The position numbers and the translations under genes are program-made. Shown in pieces: positions 9,205 through 18,584 of a DNA stretch of 64,000 nt. The notes under the pieces are model-generated. The model had not been told where the DNA came from, made no database searches, and was given only the letters and a program-made list of their open reading frames with translations. The stretch is from an uncultured Hoeflea sp. (GTDB lineage Bacteria; Pseudomonadota; Alphaproteobacteria; Rhizobiales; Rhizobiaceae): positions 682,001 to 746,000 of the forward strand of contig NZ_CANMVK010000001.1 in assembly GCF_947501405.1 (NCBI RefSeq), read 5' to 3'. Numbering within the stretch: the first letter of the stretch is position 1; each line of letters starts with the position of its first letter.

Positions 9205-10113
9205 CTAGTCTGGCCCGAATCGCAACGCCAGGCGCGGGGCTGCTGGCGGCATCGCGCCGGCCGAAGTGGTGGCGTGATGATCAAGCCAGGTCTCCGATGG
9301 CGCGAGCGTCTGGCGATAGATCCGCGCCACCAGTGCCCGGGCGTCCGGTTCCGGATCATCATCGGCAATCAAACCGGCGGGTATGGCGAGCACGCGCAAG
9401 GCAATCCGCCGCCACTCGTGGATCATCAGGCAACGCAGCGCCATGGCGTCTTCGGGTGTTGGCGGCGAACCGTCGCGCAACGTATTCTCAATGGGCTGGT
9501 AGGCGGCGCGCAAAGCGGTGAACTCGTCGGAAAGCCGCGCTTCGCGCAATTGCGCGCGCAGGCCCGCTCCGGGAGCGAGCGTGTCCAGTTCTGCGATGGT
9601 CAAATCGGGATGCCGAGCCTGAATAGCCGCCGGATCTGCTTTGCCAAACCACAACAGGACCGTGTCGCCAAGTGACAGCGCGCCCCGGCCTTCAAATGCC
9701 CGGCGCGTAGAATCCGCCATGGGCGCGCTGGCCATGAGCAGGTTCAGCGGTGTAGCCGTGGGCAACAGGGAGGATTTGGCATAGATCCGCTGCTCGGCGG
9801 CCAGCACGGTTTCGGCAACATCGGGCGACAGCCGATAGAAGCTGTTGCGGCCCTCGCGCTGGCGCTCGATCCAGCCGTCCGCCGATAGTCTCGAAATCGC
9901 CGTGCGAACCGCGCCATGGCCGATGCCGAGCCGCCCCATCAACGTCTGCAAGGCGGCGGCCGAGACCTCTCCGCCGCGCGGGCCGATGGCGTCTCCCATG
10001 AAGGTGACAATCAGCGACCAGGCCGAAAGCCGGGTGCTGGCGGTCAGATCGGCAAGCCGGGCGTCGATCGCGCGGGCGAGGCGGGTGGCGGAGGTTTGGG
10101 CGGGCGTCTGCAT
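9205..10113 (-). CDS. paaX: PaaX-family transcriptional repressor
   Basis: 302 residues from ATG 10113; the frame stays open upstream but without family similarity. The N-terminal winged helix (SLIVTFMGDAIGPRGGEV, then IGHGAVRTAISRLSADGWI) and the central PaaX domain with GDTVLLWFGK are typical. A C-terminal PaaX_C-like segment contains MIHEWRRIALR. PaaX proteins bind phenylacetyl-CoA and release their operators. Encoded just upstream of paaABCDE on the same strand, 122 bp from paaA, with the bracketed promoter in between. Confidence 0.88.
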   Translation of the reverse strand: MQTPAQTSATRLARAIDARLADLTASTRLSAWSLIVTFMGDAIGPRGGEVSAAALQTLMGRLGIGHGAVRTAISRLSADGWIERQREGRNSFYRLSPDVAETVLAAEQRIYAKSSLLPTATPLNLLMASAPMADSTRRAFEGRGALSLGDTVLLWFGKADPAAIQARHPDLTIAELDTLAPGAGLRAQLREARLSDEFTALRAAYQPIENTLRDGSPPTPEDAMALRCLMIHEWRRIALRVLAIPAGLIADDDPEPDARALVARIYRQTLAPSETWLDHHATTSAGAMPPAAPRLALRFGPD

Positions 10114-10239
10114 GGGAGAAACGCAATAGCGAGTTTGTGACGAAGCTGGAAGCCCCCGCCAGTCTGTGTTTGCGCAGTCTGGGAACCGCGGTTCGTCGCC
10201 GGGAATGGAATTTGACGCAGCCGATGCTCGCCGATAGTC

Positions 10240-11001
10240 ATGCGATGGCTCGGTTTGGCGGAGGGATGCGGTATCGGAGTGGACCAGCGCGCGATCATTG
10301 CCGCCAACAACAATGCCGATCTTTATGCCGCGATGTTTATCTCCCATGGCTTGGGATTTGAACGGCGGCCCTATGTCTTTGTCGGCCTCGAGCGGCCGCC
10401 GCCCTATTACTCAAATCTCACAGTGCTCGCTCCGGGGCACGGCAAAGAGATTACCGGGCGTCTTGAGGTCCTGCGGCGGAATTTCACTGGTCGCATCGGG
10501 CTAAAGGACAGTTTTTGCGAGTTGGACCTTCAATCCAGCGGGTTTGACATCCTGCTCGACGCGTCGTGGATCTGGCGGAGCTCGGGCAAGCCATCGGGTT
10601 TCAATTGTTGGGAGCGGATCGAAACCGAGGCCGATCTTCTGGCGTGGGAAGGCGCGTGGAAGCGGATGGGATCGCCCGCGCCGCAGCGTATGTTCAGGGC
10701 CAGTTTGCTTGATCGTCCCGACATTGTCTTTCTGTGTCACAAGAGTGATGGAGAAATTGCCGCGGGGTGTATCGCCAATCTGTCTGAGACCTGTATCGGC
10801 ATCTCGAACCTGTTTTCACGGACGCAATCGGCCGGTGTGTTTGCCGAGGCCGCCGCCGCTGTGGCCGCTGTGGCCGCTGTGGCGCCGGACCTGCCGATCA
10901 CCGGCTATGAATCAGGCGAGGATCTGGATCATGCAATTCAAGCCGGATTCGAGACGGTCGGGGACCTGCGTGTTCTGGTGGCGCCAGCCGCCGGATCGTG
11001 A
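10240..11001 (+). CDS. Hypothetical protein, possibly acetyltransferase-like
   Basis: 253 residues, cytosolic, divergent from paaX. I do not recognise a named family. The repetitive central part (SPAPQRMFRASLLDRPDIVFLC followed by AAGCIANLSETCIGISNLF) and GYESGEDLDHAIQAGFETVG near the end have the rhythm of a GNAT fold, but no clear acetyl-CoA loop is seen. The start is uncertain: ATG 10240 lacks a ribosome site and GTG 10279 is an alternative. An Ala-Ala-Val triplication is encoded by a 9-bp tandem repeat near the C-terminus. Confidence 0.55.
   Translation: MRWLGLAEGCGIGVDQRAIIAANNNADLYAAMFISHGLGFERRPYVFVGLERPPPYYSNLTVLAPGHGKEITGRLEVLRRNFTGRIGLKDSFCELDLQSSGFDILLDASWIWRSSGKPSGFNCWERIETEADLLAWEGAWKRMGSPAPQRMFRASLLDRPDIVFLCHKSDGEIAAGCIANLSETCIGISNLFSRTQSAGVFAEAAAAVAAVAAVAPDLPITGYESGEDLDHAIQAGFETVGDLRVLVAPAAGS
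10855..10881 (+). repeat. Three tandem copies of a 9-mer
   Basis: GCCGCTGTG repeated three times without mismatch inside the preceding coding region. It adds whole codons (Ala-Ala-Val), so copy number can change by slippage without breaking the frame. Confidence 0.85.
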
Positions 11002-11174
11002 CCGGCGCGTGGCAGATCTCCATTGCGGCATGAGCTGAGATCCTTGGTTGGGCGCCGGCGATCCGCGCCCGTTGCCAACAGGTCTGTGCGTGCGAAAAGG
11101 CTGCTATTTCACCGATTTCGAATATATGGCAAACTGCAGGCGTAACACTGCCATCCAAGCAGGAGACATTCGTT

Positions 11175-11897
11175 ATGCGCGTAGGTCTTATTGCCGGAAT
11201 AGCCTTGTTGACGGCTCACAGCGCCCAGGCGCGCGGTGAACCGGTGGATCTGCTGTTGTGCATGGCCGCCGACGTGTCGGAAAGTGTTACGCCCGACGAA
11301 TATGATCTGCAAAAGCAGGGACATGCCTCGGCGATCGAGGATCCCGACGTGGTCAATGTTATCCGTTCGGGACTGCACGGCAAGATCGCGGTTATGTATG
11401 TTGAATGGGCCGACCAGCAACAGCAATTTGACGGCGTCGACTGGCATATTGTCGCTGATTTGACCTCGGCGCGCCAGGTGGCGGAAAAGATCCGCAATGC
11501 GCCTTCGCCGCCCTGGATCCACAAAAAGGTGAGGAACACCTCCACCAGCGAAGTGGTGCAATATTGCATGCGCAGGTTTCAGTCAGCACCGGCGGTGTCG
11601 CGGCGCCTGGTCATCGATATCTCCTCGGACGGCACCAACAATGTCGGCGCACGGATTGATGCGGTGCGCGATTTTGCCGTCAGCCAGGGGGTGGTGATCA
11701 ACGCGCTGGCAATCGAGGATTCCGTGTCGCCCTTTCCCAACGGAACCCATACAAGGCCCGAGGGGGGATTGGTGAACTACTTCCAGGCCAATGTGGTGGG
11801 TGGCCCCGGTGCCTTTGTTCAGGTGGCGCGTGGCTATGCCTCGTTTGGTGAGATGATCCGCCGGAAGTTCATTCTGGAGTTGGCGAGCGTGGAATAG
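11175..11897 (+). CDS. DUF1194 protein, secreted von Willebrand A-like
   Basis: 240 residues. An N-terminal signal peptide (about 1-20, ending HSAQA) is followed by a VWA-type fold with the metal-ion-dependent adhesion motif DVSES at about residue 33-37 and a later SSDGTNN segment. DUF1194 proteins are common in Rhizobiales and Rhodobacterales and have no established role; a periplasmic binding or scaffold function is plausible. Strong AGGAG ribosome site before ATG 11175. Monocistronic; converges on the following transporter gene. Confidence 0.85.
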   Translation: MRVGLIAGIALLTAHSAQARGEPVDLLLCMAADVSESVTPDEYDLQKQGHASAIEDPDVVNVIRSGLHGKIAVMYVEWADQQQQFDGVDWHIVADLTSARQVAEKIRNAPSPPWIHKKVRNTSTSEVVQYCMRRFQSAPAVSRRLVIDISSDGTNNVGARIDAVRDFAVSQGVVINALAIEDSVSPFPNGTHTRPEGGLVNYFQANVVGGPGAFVQVARGYASFGEMIRRKFILELASVE

Positions 11898-11944
11898 GAT
11901 TCAGGCCGCCGACCCAGCGCCGGATCCCGCCGGTTGAGGGTCCG

Positions 11945-12841
11945 CTACGGCCTGGCGTTGGTCCGATGCTCCCTCCAGATGATGAACACACCGCTGGCGA
12001 TGATCACGGCTGCCCCGACAAATGTCAGCGCGTCGGGGATTTCGTTCCAGACAATCCATCCCAAAAGCGTGGCCCAGATGATGGCGGTATAGTCGAGCGG
12101 CGCCACCACCACCGCAGGGGCAAGCCGGAAAGCCTGGGTCATCATGGTCATGCCGGCGGTGCCGAAGATCGCCACGGCGGCGAACAGCCCCCAATCCTCG
12201 GGCCGGACCGGGATCCAGACGAACGGTACAATGAACAGGCTTAGCGCCGCGCCGGTTCCGGTCATGTAGAGCAGCAGCGTCCATACGCTTTCGCGCTCGT
12301 CGACCCAGCGGGCGCTGAGCATCAGCAGCGCATAAACAAAGGCGGTGGCGATCGGCAACAGCGAGACCGTCTGGAAAGCAGCCGATCCCGGCCTGATGGC
12401 GATCAGAACGCCCGCAAAGCCAATCAGTACAGCGAGCCAGCGGCGCCAGCCCACGGTTTCGCGGAAAAACATCGCAGAGAGTGCGGTGATGAACAGCGGG
12501 GCGACAAAGATCAGGGCGGTGGCTTCGGCCAGGCCAAGATATTTGAGGCTTGTGAAGAACATGACCGTTGCGGCGATCCACAGCGTCCCACGAAAAAGAT
12601 GCGCCACGGGCCGGTGCGAGCGCAAGGCCGCGGTTCCACCCATTTTAACCGCGATCAGGATTGCGAAGGGCAGGGCGATCAGGTTTCGCATAAACTGGAT
12701 CTGAAGGGCCGAGTAATGATCAGTCAGCGTTTTGGCCAGAGCGTCATTCACGCAGAGCGAGGCCACACCCACGCACATCAGGACGATGCCGGTCGAGGCG
12801 CGGGGATATAGTGGTGCAGACGCGCTTTGCAATTTGATCAT
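11945..12841 (-). CDS. EamA/DMT-family inner-membrane transporter
   Basis: 298 residues from ATG 12841; an upstream extension of the frame is not transporter-like. About ten hydrophobic helices in two repeated EamA halves, with the half-end signatures HLFRGTLWIAATVMFFTSL and TMMTQAFRLAP. Drug/metabolite transporters of this type export amino acids or small metabolites; no substrate can be named. It lies between the DUF1194 gene and paaZ and is not obviously part of the paa pathway. Confidence 0.85.
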   Translation of the reverse strand: MIKLQSASAPLYPRASTGIVLMCVGVASLCVNDALAKTLTDHYSALQIQFMRNLIALPFAILIAVKMGGTAALRSHRPVAHLFRGTLWIAATVMFFTSLKYLGLAEATALIFVAPLFITALSAMFFRETVGWRRWLAVLIGFAGVLIAIRPGSAAFQTVSLLPIATAFVYALLMLSARWVDERESVWTLLLYMTGTGAALSLFIVPFVWIPVRPEDWGLFAAVAIFGTAGMTMMTQAFRLAPAVVVAPLDYTAIIWATLLGWIVWNEIPDALTFVGAAVIIASGVFIIWREHRTNARP

Positions 12842-12993
12842 CCCCGGCCATGGTGGCGCGAGACTATCACCGTATCTACGAAAATCGAGTGCAATATCTT
12901 GCCGTCGGGATACGGCTGGAATCCCCTGAGCTTTCAAGGGGAAACAGCCCGTCACTGCGGGTGCGGCGTCGCCTCATCAGAATGGTTGGGCGA

Positions 12994-15030
12994 TCACCTG
13001 TCGTAGGCGTTCATGGTGTGCAGCTCGTATTCGGCCACGTCATCGCCGTCCTGGTTGAGAACCGCGACATGCCAGCGAACCTCGCCGTAGTTGTCGGTGC
13101 GGCGGGTCTTGCGCTTGACCGTGAGTTTCACTGAAATGGCGTCGCCCGGCGAGACAGGCTTCATGAATTTGAGGCCATCAAGCCCGGTGTTGGCGAGCAC
13201 CGGACCCGGGGCGGCTTCGACGAACAGGCCGGCGGCAAACGAGAGTAGCAGATAGCCATGGGCGACACGGCCCGGGAAGAAGGGATTGGCCTTGGCTGCC
13301 TCTTCGTCCATGTGGGCGTAGAAGGTATCGCCGGTAAAATGCGCGAAGGTCTCGATGTCCTCAAGGGTTACCGTGCGCGGCCCGGCCGCGATGCTCTCGC
13401 CGATTTCGAGTTCGTTGAAGGTACGTGTGAATGGATGTGCCGGGGCTTCGGGCCGGCTCGCGCCCTTGATCCATGTTCCGGTGACACCCGATATGATGTC
13501 GGGGCTGCCCTGAATGGCGGTGCGCTGCATGTAATGCATGACGCCGCGAATGCCGCCCAGTTCCTCGCCGCCGCCGGCGCGGCCCGGGCCGCCATGCACC
13601 ATGTGTGGCAGCGGCGAGCCGTGACCGGTGGCTTCCCTGGCACTGTCGCGATTGTTGACATAGATGCGGCCATGGGAGGCTGCGGAGGACAGCACCAGAT
13701 CGCGCGCCACCGCCGGATCATGGGTGATCACAGAGGCCACGAGGCTGCCCCGGCCGCGATTGAGCAGGCGGCCGGCATGGTCGAGATCCTGATAGGGCAT
13801 CAGCGTCGCCACCGGCCCGAAGGCTTCCACCGCATGCACATTGGTGGCGGAATCGGGATCGTCGCAGGCAAACAGCATCGGCGGCACGAAGGCGCCCTTA
13901 TGGGCGTCGGCGCCGTCAACCTGGAACTTGTCGGGATCGCCGGACAGCACGCGGCATTCCGCTCCGATCTGCCGGGCCTTGTCGAGCACATCGGATTTCT
14001 GCGCGGCGGAGGCCAGCGCACCCATGCGGGTGGTTTCCAGCGCCGGATCGCCAATGCGGGTTTTTTCAAGCTTGGCCGCAAGCGCGTCGCCAATCGGGCC
14101 GATGAGCGGCTCAGGTACGATCATGCGGCGGATGGCGGTGCATTTCTGCCCGGCCTTGGCGGTCATCTCGCGCACGGCCTCCTTGACGAAGATCTCGAAT
14201 TCCGGGCTTTCGGCCGTGACATCCGGTCCGAGCACGCTGGCGTTGAGACTGTCCTGTTCGGCGACAAAGCGGACGCTGTTTTCGAGCAGGCGCGGATTGG
14301 AGCGCAGCATCAGCGCGGTCTGCGCCGAACCGGTGAAGCCTACGACATCCTGGTAGTCGAGCCGGTCGAGCAGATCGCCCAACCCGCCCGAGACAAGCTG
14401 CACCGCGCCTTCGGGCAGCAGGCCGCTTTCGATCATGCGGCGGAAACACTGTTCGGCGACATGGGCGGTGGCGGTCGCCGGTTTGACGATCGCCGGCATG
14501 CCCGCGAGCAGCGTTGGCGCGAGCTTTTCCAGCATGCCCCAGACCGGGAAATTGAAGGCGTTGATGTGGACGGCGACGCCGCGCATCGATGTGGCGACAT
14601 GCTGGCCGACGAAGCTGCCGCCGCGCGACAGCATTTCGAGATCGCCATCGACATAGACATGGCTGTCGGGCATTTCGCGCCGGCCCTTGGACGCGAAAAC
14701 CAGCATGGTGCCGATGCCGCCATCAATGTCGATCATGGCGTCCGGCGTGGTGGCGCCGGTGGTGTGGGACAGCGCGTAGAGCTCGTCCTTGTGTTCGCCC
14801 AGATAAAGCGCCAGCGCCTTGAGCATGCGCGCCCGGTCATGAAAGCTCATGGCCCTGAGCGCCGGGCCGCCCTTGTTGCGGGCAAAGGCGATCATTGCGC
14901 CGGCGTCAATCGAGGTCTGTCCGGCGACGGCCAGCTTTTCACCTGTGACGGCGCTGGCGATGGAACGGGCGCTGTCATCTGCCGGGATCCATTGTCCGGC
15001 CAAGAAGCTGTTGACGTTGATCAAACCCAT
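12994..15030 (-). CDS. paaZ: PaaZ: oxepin-CoA hydrolase and semialdehyde dehydrogenase
   Basis: 678 residues, the full bifunctional length. The N-terminal aldehyde dehydrogenase has the catalytic cysteine in AGQKCTAIRR and the conserved NAFNFPVWG and VGFTGSAQT motifs. The C-terminal MaoC (R)-hydratase has FAHFTGDTFYAHMDEE followed by FPGRVAHGYLLLS. PaaZ opens the oxepin-CoA ring and oxidises the resulting aldehyde to 3-oxo-5,6-dehydrosuberyl-CoA. It lies 69 bp downstream of the hydratase/dehydrogenase fusion gene on the same strand and is probably co-transcribed with it. Confidence 0.96.
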   Translation of the reverse strand: MGLINVNSFLAGQWIPADDSARSIASAVTGEKLAVAGQTSIDAGAMIAFARNKGGPALRAMSFHDRARMLKALALYLGEHKDELYALSHTTGATTPDAMIDIDGGIGTMLVFASKGRREMPDSHVYVDGDLEMLSRGGSFVGQHVATSMRGVAVHINAFNFPVWGMLEKLAPTLLAGMPAIVKPATATAHVAEQCFRRMIESGLLPEGAVQLVSGGLGDLLDRLDYQDVVGFTGSAQTALMLRSNPRLLENSVRFVAEQDSLNASVLGPDVTAESPEFEIFVKEAVREMTAKAGQKCTAIRRMIVPEPLIGPIGDALAAKLEKTRIGDPALETTRMGALASAAQKSDVLDKARQIGAECRVLSGDPDKFQVDGADAHKGAFVPPMLFACDDPDSATNVHAVEAFGPVATLMPYQDLDHAGRLLNRGRGSLVASVITHDPAVARDLVLSSAASHGRIYVNNRDSAREATGHGSPLPHMVHGGPGRAGGGEELGGIRGVMHYMQRTAIQGSPDIISGVTGTWIKGASRPEAPAHPFTRTFNELEIGESIAAGPRTVTLEDIETFAHFTGDTFYAHMDEEAAKANPFFPGRVAHGYLLLSFAAGLFVEAAPGPVLANTGLDGLKFMKPVSPGDAISVKLTVKRKTRRTDNYGEVRWHVAVLNQDGDDVAEYELHTMNAYDR

Positions 15031-15073
15031 AGTCTCTCTCCCTGCGGCCTTTGATAGGGCCGGTGCGCTGGCA

Positions 15074-15097
15074 AGCCGGTCATTCGGCGGACCGGCT
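15074..15097 (-). other. Intercistronic hairpin before paaZ
   Basis: Perfect eight-base arms AGCCGGTC (15074-15081) and GACCGGCT (15090-15097) with an 8-nt loop, three bases after the stop of the fusion gene. There is no T run on either strand, so I read it as an RNA-processing or stabilising hairpin rather than a terminator. Confidence 0.5.
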
Positions 15098-15099
15098 GT

Positions 15100-17160
15100 C
15101 TAAGCGAATGGTTTGGCTGCTTTCCACGAACCCGGGCTTTGCGCCTGCATCGCCGCGAAGGCGGCGCGCAGCTTGGCCATCCCGGTTTCTTCGGCCCAGA
15201 ACATCAGGCCGCCCAGATGCTTGGGGAAACCGTAGCCTTCGGTCCAGACCACATCGATGTCCTCGGGGGCGAAGGCGATGCCTTCCTCCAGGATCAGGTG
15301 TGCCTCGTTGACGATCGCCGCCATCACCCGAAGCACGATCTCGTCGCGGCTGAAGCTTTCGTGCTTGGCGCCATGCTCTGCGCGATAGGTCTGGACGATT
15401 GCCTCTACCTCCGGGTCCGGTTTGCCGGGTCCATCGCTGTGGTCGTACCAGCCGCGATTGGTCGGGCTGCCGCGGCCCAGCCGGCCCAATTCGCACAGTT
15501 GATCGGCGATTTCGACATAACGTCCCGGCCAGGTGCCGCTGGCGCGCTGGCGCTTGCGGTTGGCCCAGCTGATCTGCAGCCCGGTGCGGTCCTGCAATTC
15601 ATAGGGGCCCAGCGGCATGCCGAGTTCACGCATCGCGGCGTCGACCTCATAGGGCGAGGCGCCGTCGGCGACCATATAATCGGCCTGGCGGCGATAGGCC
15701 GACAGGATCCGGTTGCCGATAAAGCCGTCGCAGACGCCGGTTTCGACCGGGATCTTGCCAAGCCCCCGGGCGAACGCGAAGGCGGTGGCCATGGTCCGGT
15801 CGCTGGTGGCCGATGTGCCCACCACCTCGACCAGCTTCATGATGTTGGCGGGCGAAAAGAAATGCAGTCCCAGGAACCGGTCCGGCCCGGGCATGCCTTC
15901 GGAAATCATGTTGGGATCGAGATAGGAGGTGTTGGTGGCGATCGGCGCGTCCTGGCGCATGACGGCGGAGAGTTCGCCAAACACGGCGCGCTTGACGTCG
16001 GCATCCTCGAACACTGCTTCGATGGCGATGTCGGCGTCGAAAGCACCGGCATATCCGGCGCTGGCCGTGAAGCCGGCGCGCCGCGCATCGGCCTTGTCCT
16101 GATTGATGCGGCCCGACGCCAGATCCTTGGCGATGATCGCCTCAACACGGCCGTGGCCAGCTTCGGCGCTTGGCTCATCGCGCTCGATCATGGTGACCCG
16201 GTGGCCAGCGGCCAGACAGCTTGCCGCGATGCCGGCGCCCATCAATCCGCCGCCGACGATCGCCACATGATTGACCGGAGCCGTGTCGACGGATTTGAGC
16301 CGCGCCGGCCGTGTGACCGAGCGTCCTGCGAAAAACAACCGCCTGAGAGCGCGTGACTGCGAACTGGAGCGCAGATCGAGATGGGTCTGGCGTTCGATCG
16401 CAGCGCCCTCGGCAAAGGGCAGTTTGGCTGCAAGTGCGGTGGTTTCGAGCGCGATCAACGGCGCATTGGAGCCCTTGGCCGCCTTTTTGACTTCGGCAGT
16501 CAGCGCCGTCAGATCGGCGTCCTCGACCGCGCGCGCCGATGTCATGTCCGGGCGGGCGGGTAGATTTGCGCGGAAAGCTGCGATCGCCGCCATCCGGTCG
16601 CCCTCGAAAATCTGGTCGAGGCCGCCCCACCCGGCGAAATCCTTGGCGGTAACCGGCTTACCGATGGAAGCCATTCGGGCAGCCCGCTCAAGACCGATGA
16701 GACGCGGCAGCCGCTGGGTGCCACCGGCGCCGGGGATCAGGCCGAGATTGACTTCAGGCAGTCCGAATCGCGTGGCTTTGTCGGCGATGCGGTAGGCGCA
16801 GGCGAGCGCCAGTTCCAGACCGCCGCCGAGCACGGTGCCATGCATGACGGCGATGAAAGGGGTGTCGCTGGCCTCGATGGCGCTCAAGACATCGGGCAAA
16901 TGCGGCAGCGGCGGCGGGCCGGCGAATTCCGAAATGTCGCCACCGGCGACAAAGGTCCGGCCTGCGCAGATCAGCGCCGCGGTTTCGCATTTGGCGTCAT
17001 TGACCTTGGCGAGCGCCTCCATCAATCCCCTGCGGACGGTGACCGCCAGCGCATTGACAGGCGGATTGTCGATGGTGACCAGCGCGTGGCCATTCTCGAT
17101 CTGGACATGCACCACCTTGTCCGCCGGTCCGGATTTCTGGTTTTCGGAACGGGTGGTCAC
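15100..17160 (-). CDS. Enoyl-CoA hydratase / 3-hydroxyacyl-CoA dehydrogenase fusion
   Basis: 686 residues. The N-terminal crotonase domain has both catalytic glutamates (GGGLELALACAYRIA and LPEVNLGLIPGAGGTQR). An NAD domain (IVGGGLMGAGIA) and two C-terminal 3-hydroxyacyl-CoA dehydrogenase domains (VCDGFIGNRI, then a late EGYGFPKHLGG) follow. In this setting it probably supplies both the PaaF hydratase and PaaH dehydrogenase steps toward 3-oxoadipyl-CoA. I start at GTG 17160, eight bases after AGGAG; a longer frame to 17247 would run through the divergent operator. The thiolase PaaJ is not in the window. Confidence 0.88.
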   Translation of the reverse strand: MTTRSENQKSGPADKVVHVQIENGHALVTIDNPPVNALAVTVRRGLMEALAKVNDAKCETAALICAGRTFVAGGDISEFAGPPPLPHLPDVLSAIEASDTPFIAVMHGTVLGGGLELALACAYRIADKATRFGLPEVNLGLIPGAGGTQRLPRLIGLERAARMASIGKPVTAKDFAGWGGLDQIFEGDRMAAIAAFRANLPARPDMTSARAVEDADLTALTAEVKKAAKGSNAPLIALETTALAAKLPFAEGAAIERQTHLDLRSSSQSRALRRLFFAGRSVTRPARLKSVDTAPVNHVAIVGGGLMGAGIAASCLAAGHRVTMIERDEPSAEAGHGRVEAIIAKDLASGRINQDKADARRAGFTASAGYAGAFDADIAIEAVFEDADVKRAVFGELSAVMRQDAPIATNTSYLDPNMISEGMPGPDRFLGLHFFSPANIMKLVEVVGTSATSDRTMATAFAFARGLGKIPVETGVCDGFIGNRILSAYRRQADYMVADGASPYEVDAAMRELGMPLGPYELQDRTGLQISWANRKRQRASGTWPGRYVEIADQLCELGRLGRGSPTNRGWYDHSDGPGKPDPEVEAIVQTYRAEHGAKHESFSRDEIVLRVMAAIVNEAHLILEEGIAFAPEDIDVVWTEGYGFPKHLGGLMFWAEETGMAKLRAAFAAMQAQSPGSWKAAKPFA

Positions 17161-17196
17161 AGCGGCGGCTCCTGCAAGTGATTTGGAAAAAGCAAT

Positions 17197-17247
17197 GCCG
17201 GTGAAGACCGGCGGATTATTAATTGACCAACCGGTCGGCTTATGCAA
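17197..17247. promoter_or_regulatory. Divergent control region with TetR-type operator
   Basis: The region lies between the fusion gene and paaG. CCAACCGGTCGG at 17227-17238 is a near-palindrome (one mismatched pair) of the CCGACCGGTYGG kind bound by TetR-family acyl-CoA regulators. A second dyad, GCCGGT-gaag-ACCGGC, is at 17197-17212. On the minus strand TTGCAT (17242-17247), 18 bp, then ATTAAT (17218-17223) is a plausible promoter with the operator in its spacer. The likely ligand-binding regulator is the TetR gene at 19900. Confidence 0.55.
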
Positions 17248-17274
17248 CCCTTATTTTCAGGAGGACCCTTGGCA

Positions 17275-18066
17275 ATGAGCGAAACCGTATTGCAATCCTG
17301 GAACGGCAGCGTGCTGGAAATCACGCTGAACCGACCCGACCGATTGAATTCCTTCAATGACGAGATGCACGGGGCGATGGCTGCCGCACTCGACCTGGCG
17401 CATGCGGATCCGCGCTGCCGGGCGGTGCTGATAACCGGGGCGGGACGCGGCTTTTGCGCGGGCCAGGATCTCGACGCGCGTAATCCCGACAAGATGGACG
17501 GTCCGCCCGATCTCGGTGCGACGCTCAACACTTTCTACAACCCGATGATCCGCAAGATCCGCCGGCTCAAGAAGCCTGTGGTCTGCGCGGTCAACGGCGT
17601 GGCGGCCGGGGCGGGGGCCAATCTTGCGCTTGCCTGCGACATCGTGCTTGCCGCCAGGAGCGCCAAGTTCATCCAGTCCTTTGCGCGGGTCGGGCTTATC
17701 CCTGATGCCGGCGGATCCTGGATGCTGCCACGGCTGATCGGCGAGGCGCGGGCCAAAGCGATCGCCATGACCGCGGAGCCGGTGCCGGCCGAGAAGGCCG
17801 AGGCCTGGGGCATGATCTGGCGTGCGGTCGAGGACGCCGAACTGCTCAGCGAAGCGCGGGCGCTGGCCGAACGTCTGGCCGCGGGGCCGACCGAGGGTCT
17901 GGGCCGAATGAAGGACCTGATCCAGGCAGCTTCCGGCCACACACTCGATGCGCATCTCGACCTTGAGGCGGAGAAGCAACGCGAGGCCGGTCATTCTGCG
18001 GATTATGCGGAGGGGGTGCGCGCTTTTCTGGAAAAACGCGAACCCAATTTCGGAGGCGAGGCATGA
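17275..18066 (+). CDS. paaG: PaaG: ring-1,2-epoxyphenylacetyl-CoA isomerase
   Basis: 263 residues, crotonase fold. PaaG isomerises the epoxide to oxepin-CoA. The oxyanion-hole segment GRGFCAGQDLDARN and AAGAGANLALACD are followed by LIPDAGGSWMLPRL. The Asp in IPDAGG in place of a hydratase Glu is the mark of PaaG-type isomerases. The start is ATG 17275, about ten bases after AGGAGGA; the longer frame from 17242 lacks a ribosome site. First gene of paaG-paaI-paaK-regulator. Confidence 0.93.
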   Translation: MSETVLQSWNGSVLEITLNRPDRLNSFNDEMHGAMAAALDLAHADPRCRAVLITGAGRGFCAGQDLDARNPDKMDGPPDLGATLNTFYNPMIRKIRRLKKPVVCAVNGVAAGAGANLALACDIVLAARSAKFIQSFARVGLIPDAGGSWMLPRLIGEARAKAIAMTAEPVPAEKAEAWGMIWRAVEDAELLSEARALAERLAAGPTEGLGRMKDLIQAASGHTLDAHLDLEAEKQREAGHSADYAEGVRAFLEKREPNFGGEA

Positions 18067-18506
18067 GCGCGATCTCGGGTCAAGAGCGCGCTCAACGCGC
18101 TTCGCAAGCCATGTGGGCCGACGACCACGCCAGCCAGGCCTTCGAAATGAAAGTCGAGGCGGTGGGTCCCGGCGAGGCGACGATGTCGATGATCGTGAGG
18201 CGCGATCACCTGAACGGGCACGGAACCTGCCATGGCGGGGTGATCTTCACTCTGGCCGACAGCGCCTTCGCCTTTGCCTGCAACAGCTACAACAAGGTGA
18301 CCGTGGCGCAGCACTGCTCAGTCAGTTTTTTAGCGCCGGGGCGTGAAGGTGACCAGCTGATTGCGACCGCAAGGGAAGTGACGCTGGCCGGCCGTTCGGG
18401 CGTTTATGACGTATCGGTGGCGCGCGCCGACGGGACGGTGATTGCCGAATTCCGCGGCCTGTCGCGCACCATTTCGGGAACCCATTTCGAAGAAGCCGCC
18501 GGCTGA
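18063..18506 (+). CDS. paaI: PaaI hotdog-fold phenylacetyl-CoA thioesterase
   Basis: 147 residues with the PaaI signature NGHGTCHGGVIFTLADSAF (residues about 50-68) that holds the catalytic Asp and the backbone of the hotdog helix. It hydrolyses ring-hydroxylated phenylacetyl-CoA, rescuing CoA from dead-end intermediates. ATGA overlap with paaG. Confidence 0.93.
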   Translation: MSAISGQERAQRASQAMWADDHASQAFEMKVEAVGPGEATMSMIVRRDHLNGHGTCHGGVIFTLADSAFAFACNSYNKVTVAQHCSVSFLAPGREGDQLIATAREVTLAGRSGVYDVSVARADGTVIAEFRGLSRTISGTHFEEAAG

Positions 18507-18584
18507 CGGCGCAGATTAAAGTGACCAGGCACAGGCAGGATGCCGCACACGGCTCGCCGGGCCCGGAACCACCAGGAGGACACA

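Noticed and set aside
13258-15054. 598-residue open frame opposite paaZ
   Set aside because: It lies fully antisense to paaZ, has no family motif and is rich in His/Arg/Gly as expected for the complement of a high-GC gene.
15074-15097. Hairpin as an intrinsic terminator between the fusion gene and paaZ
   Set aside because: No T run follows on the transcribed strand, and the two genes look like one operon.
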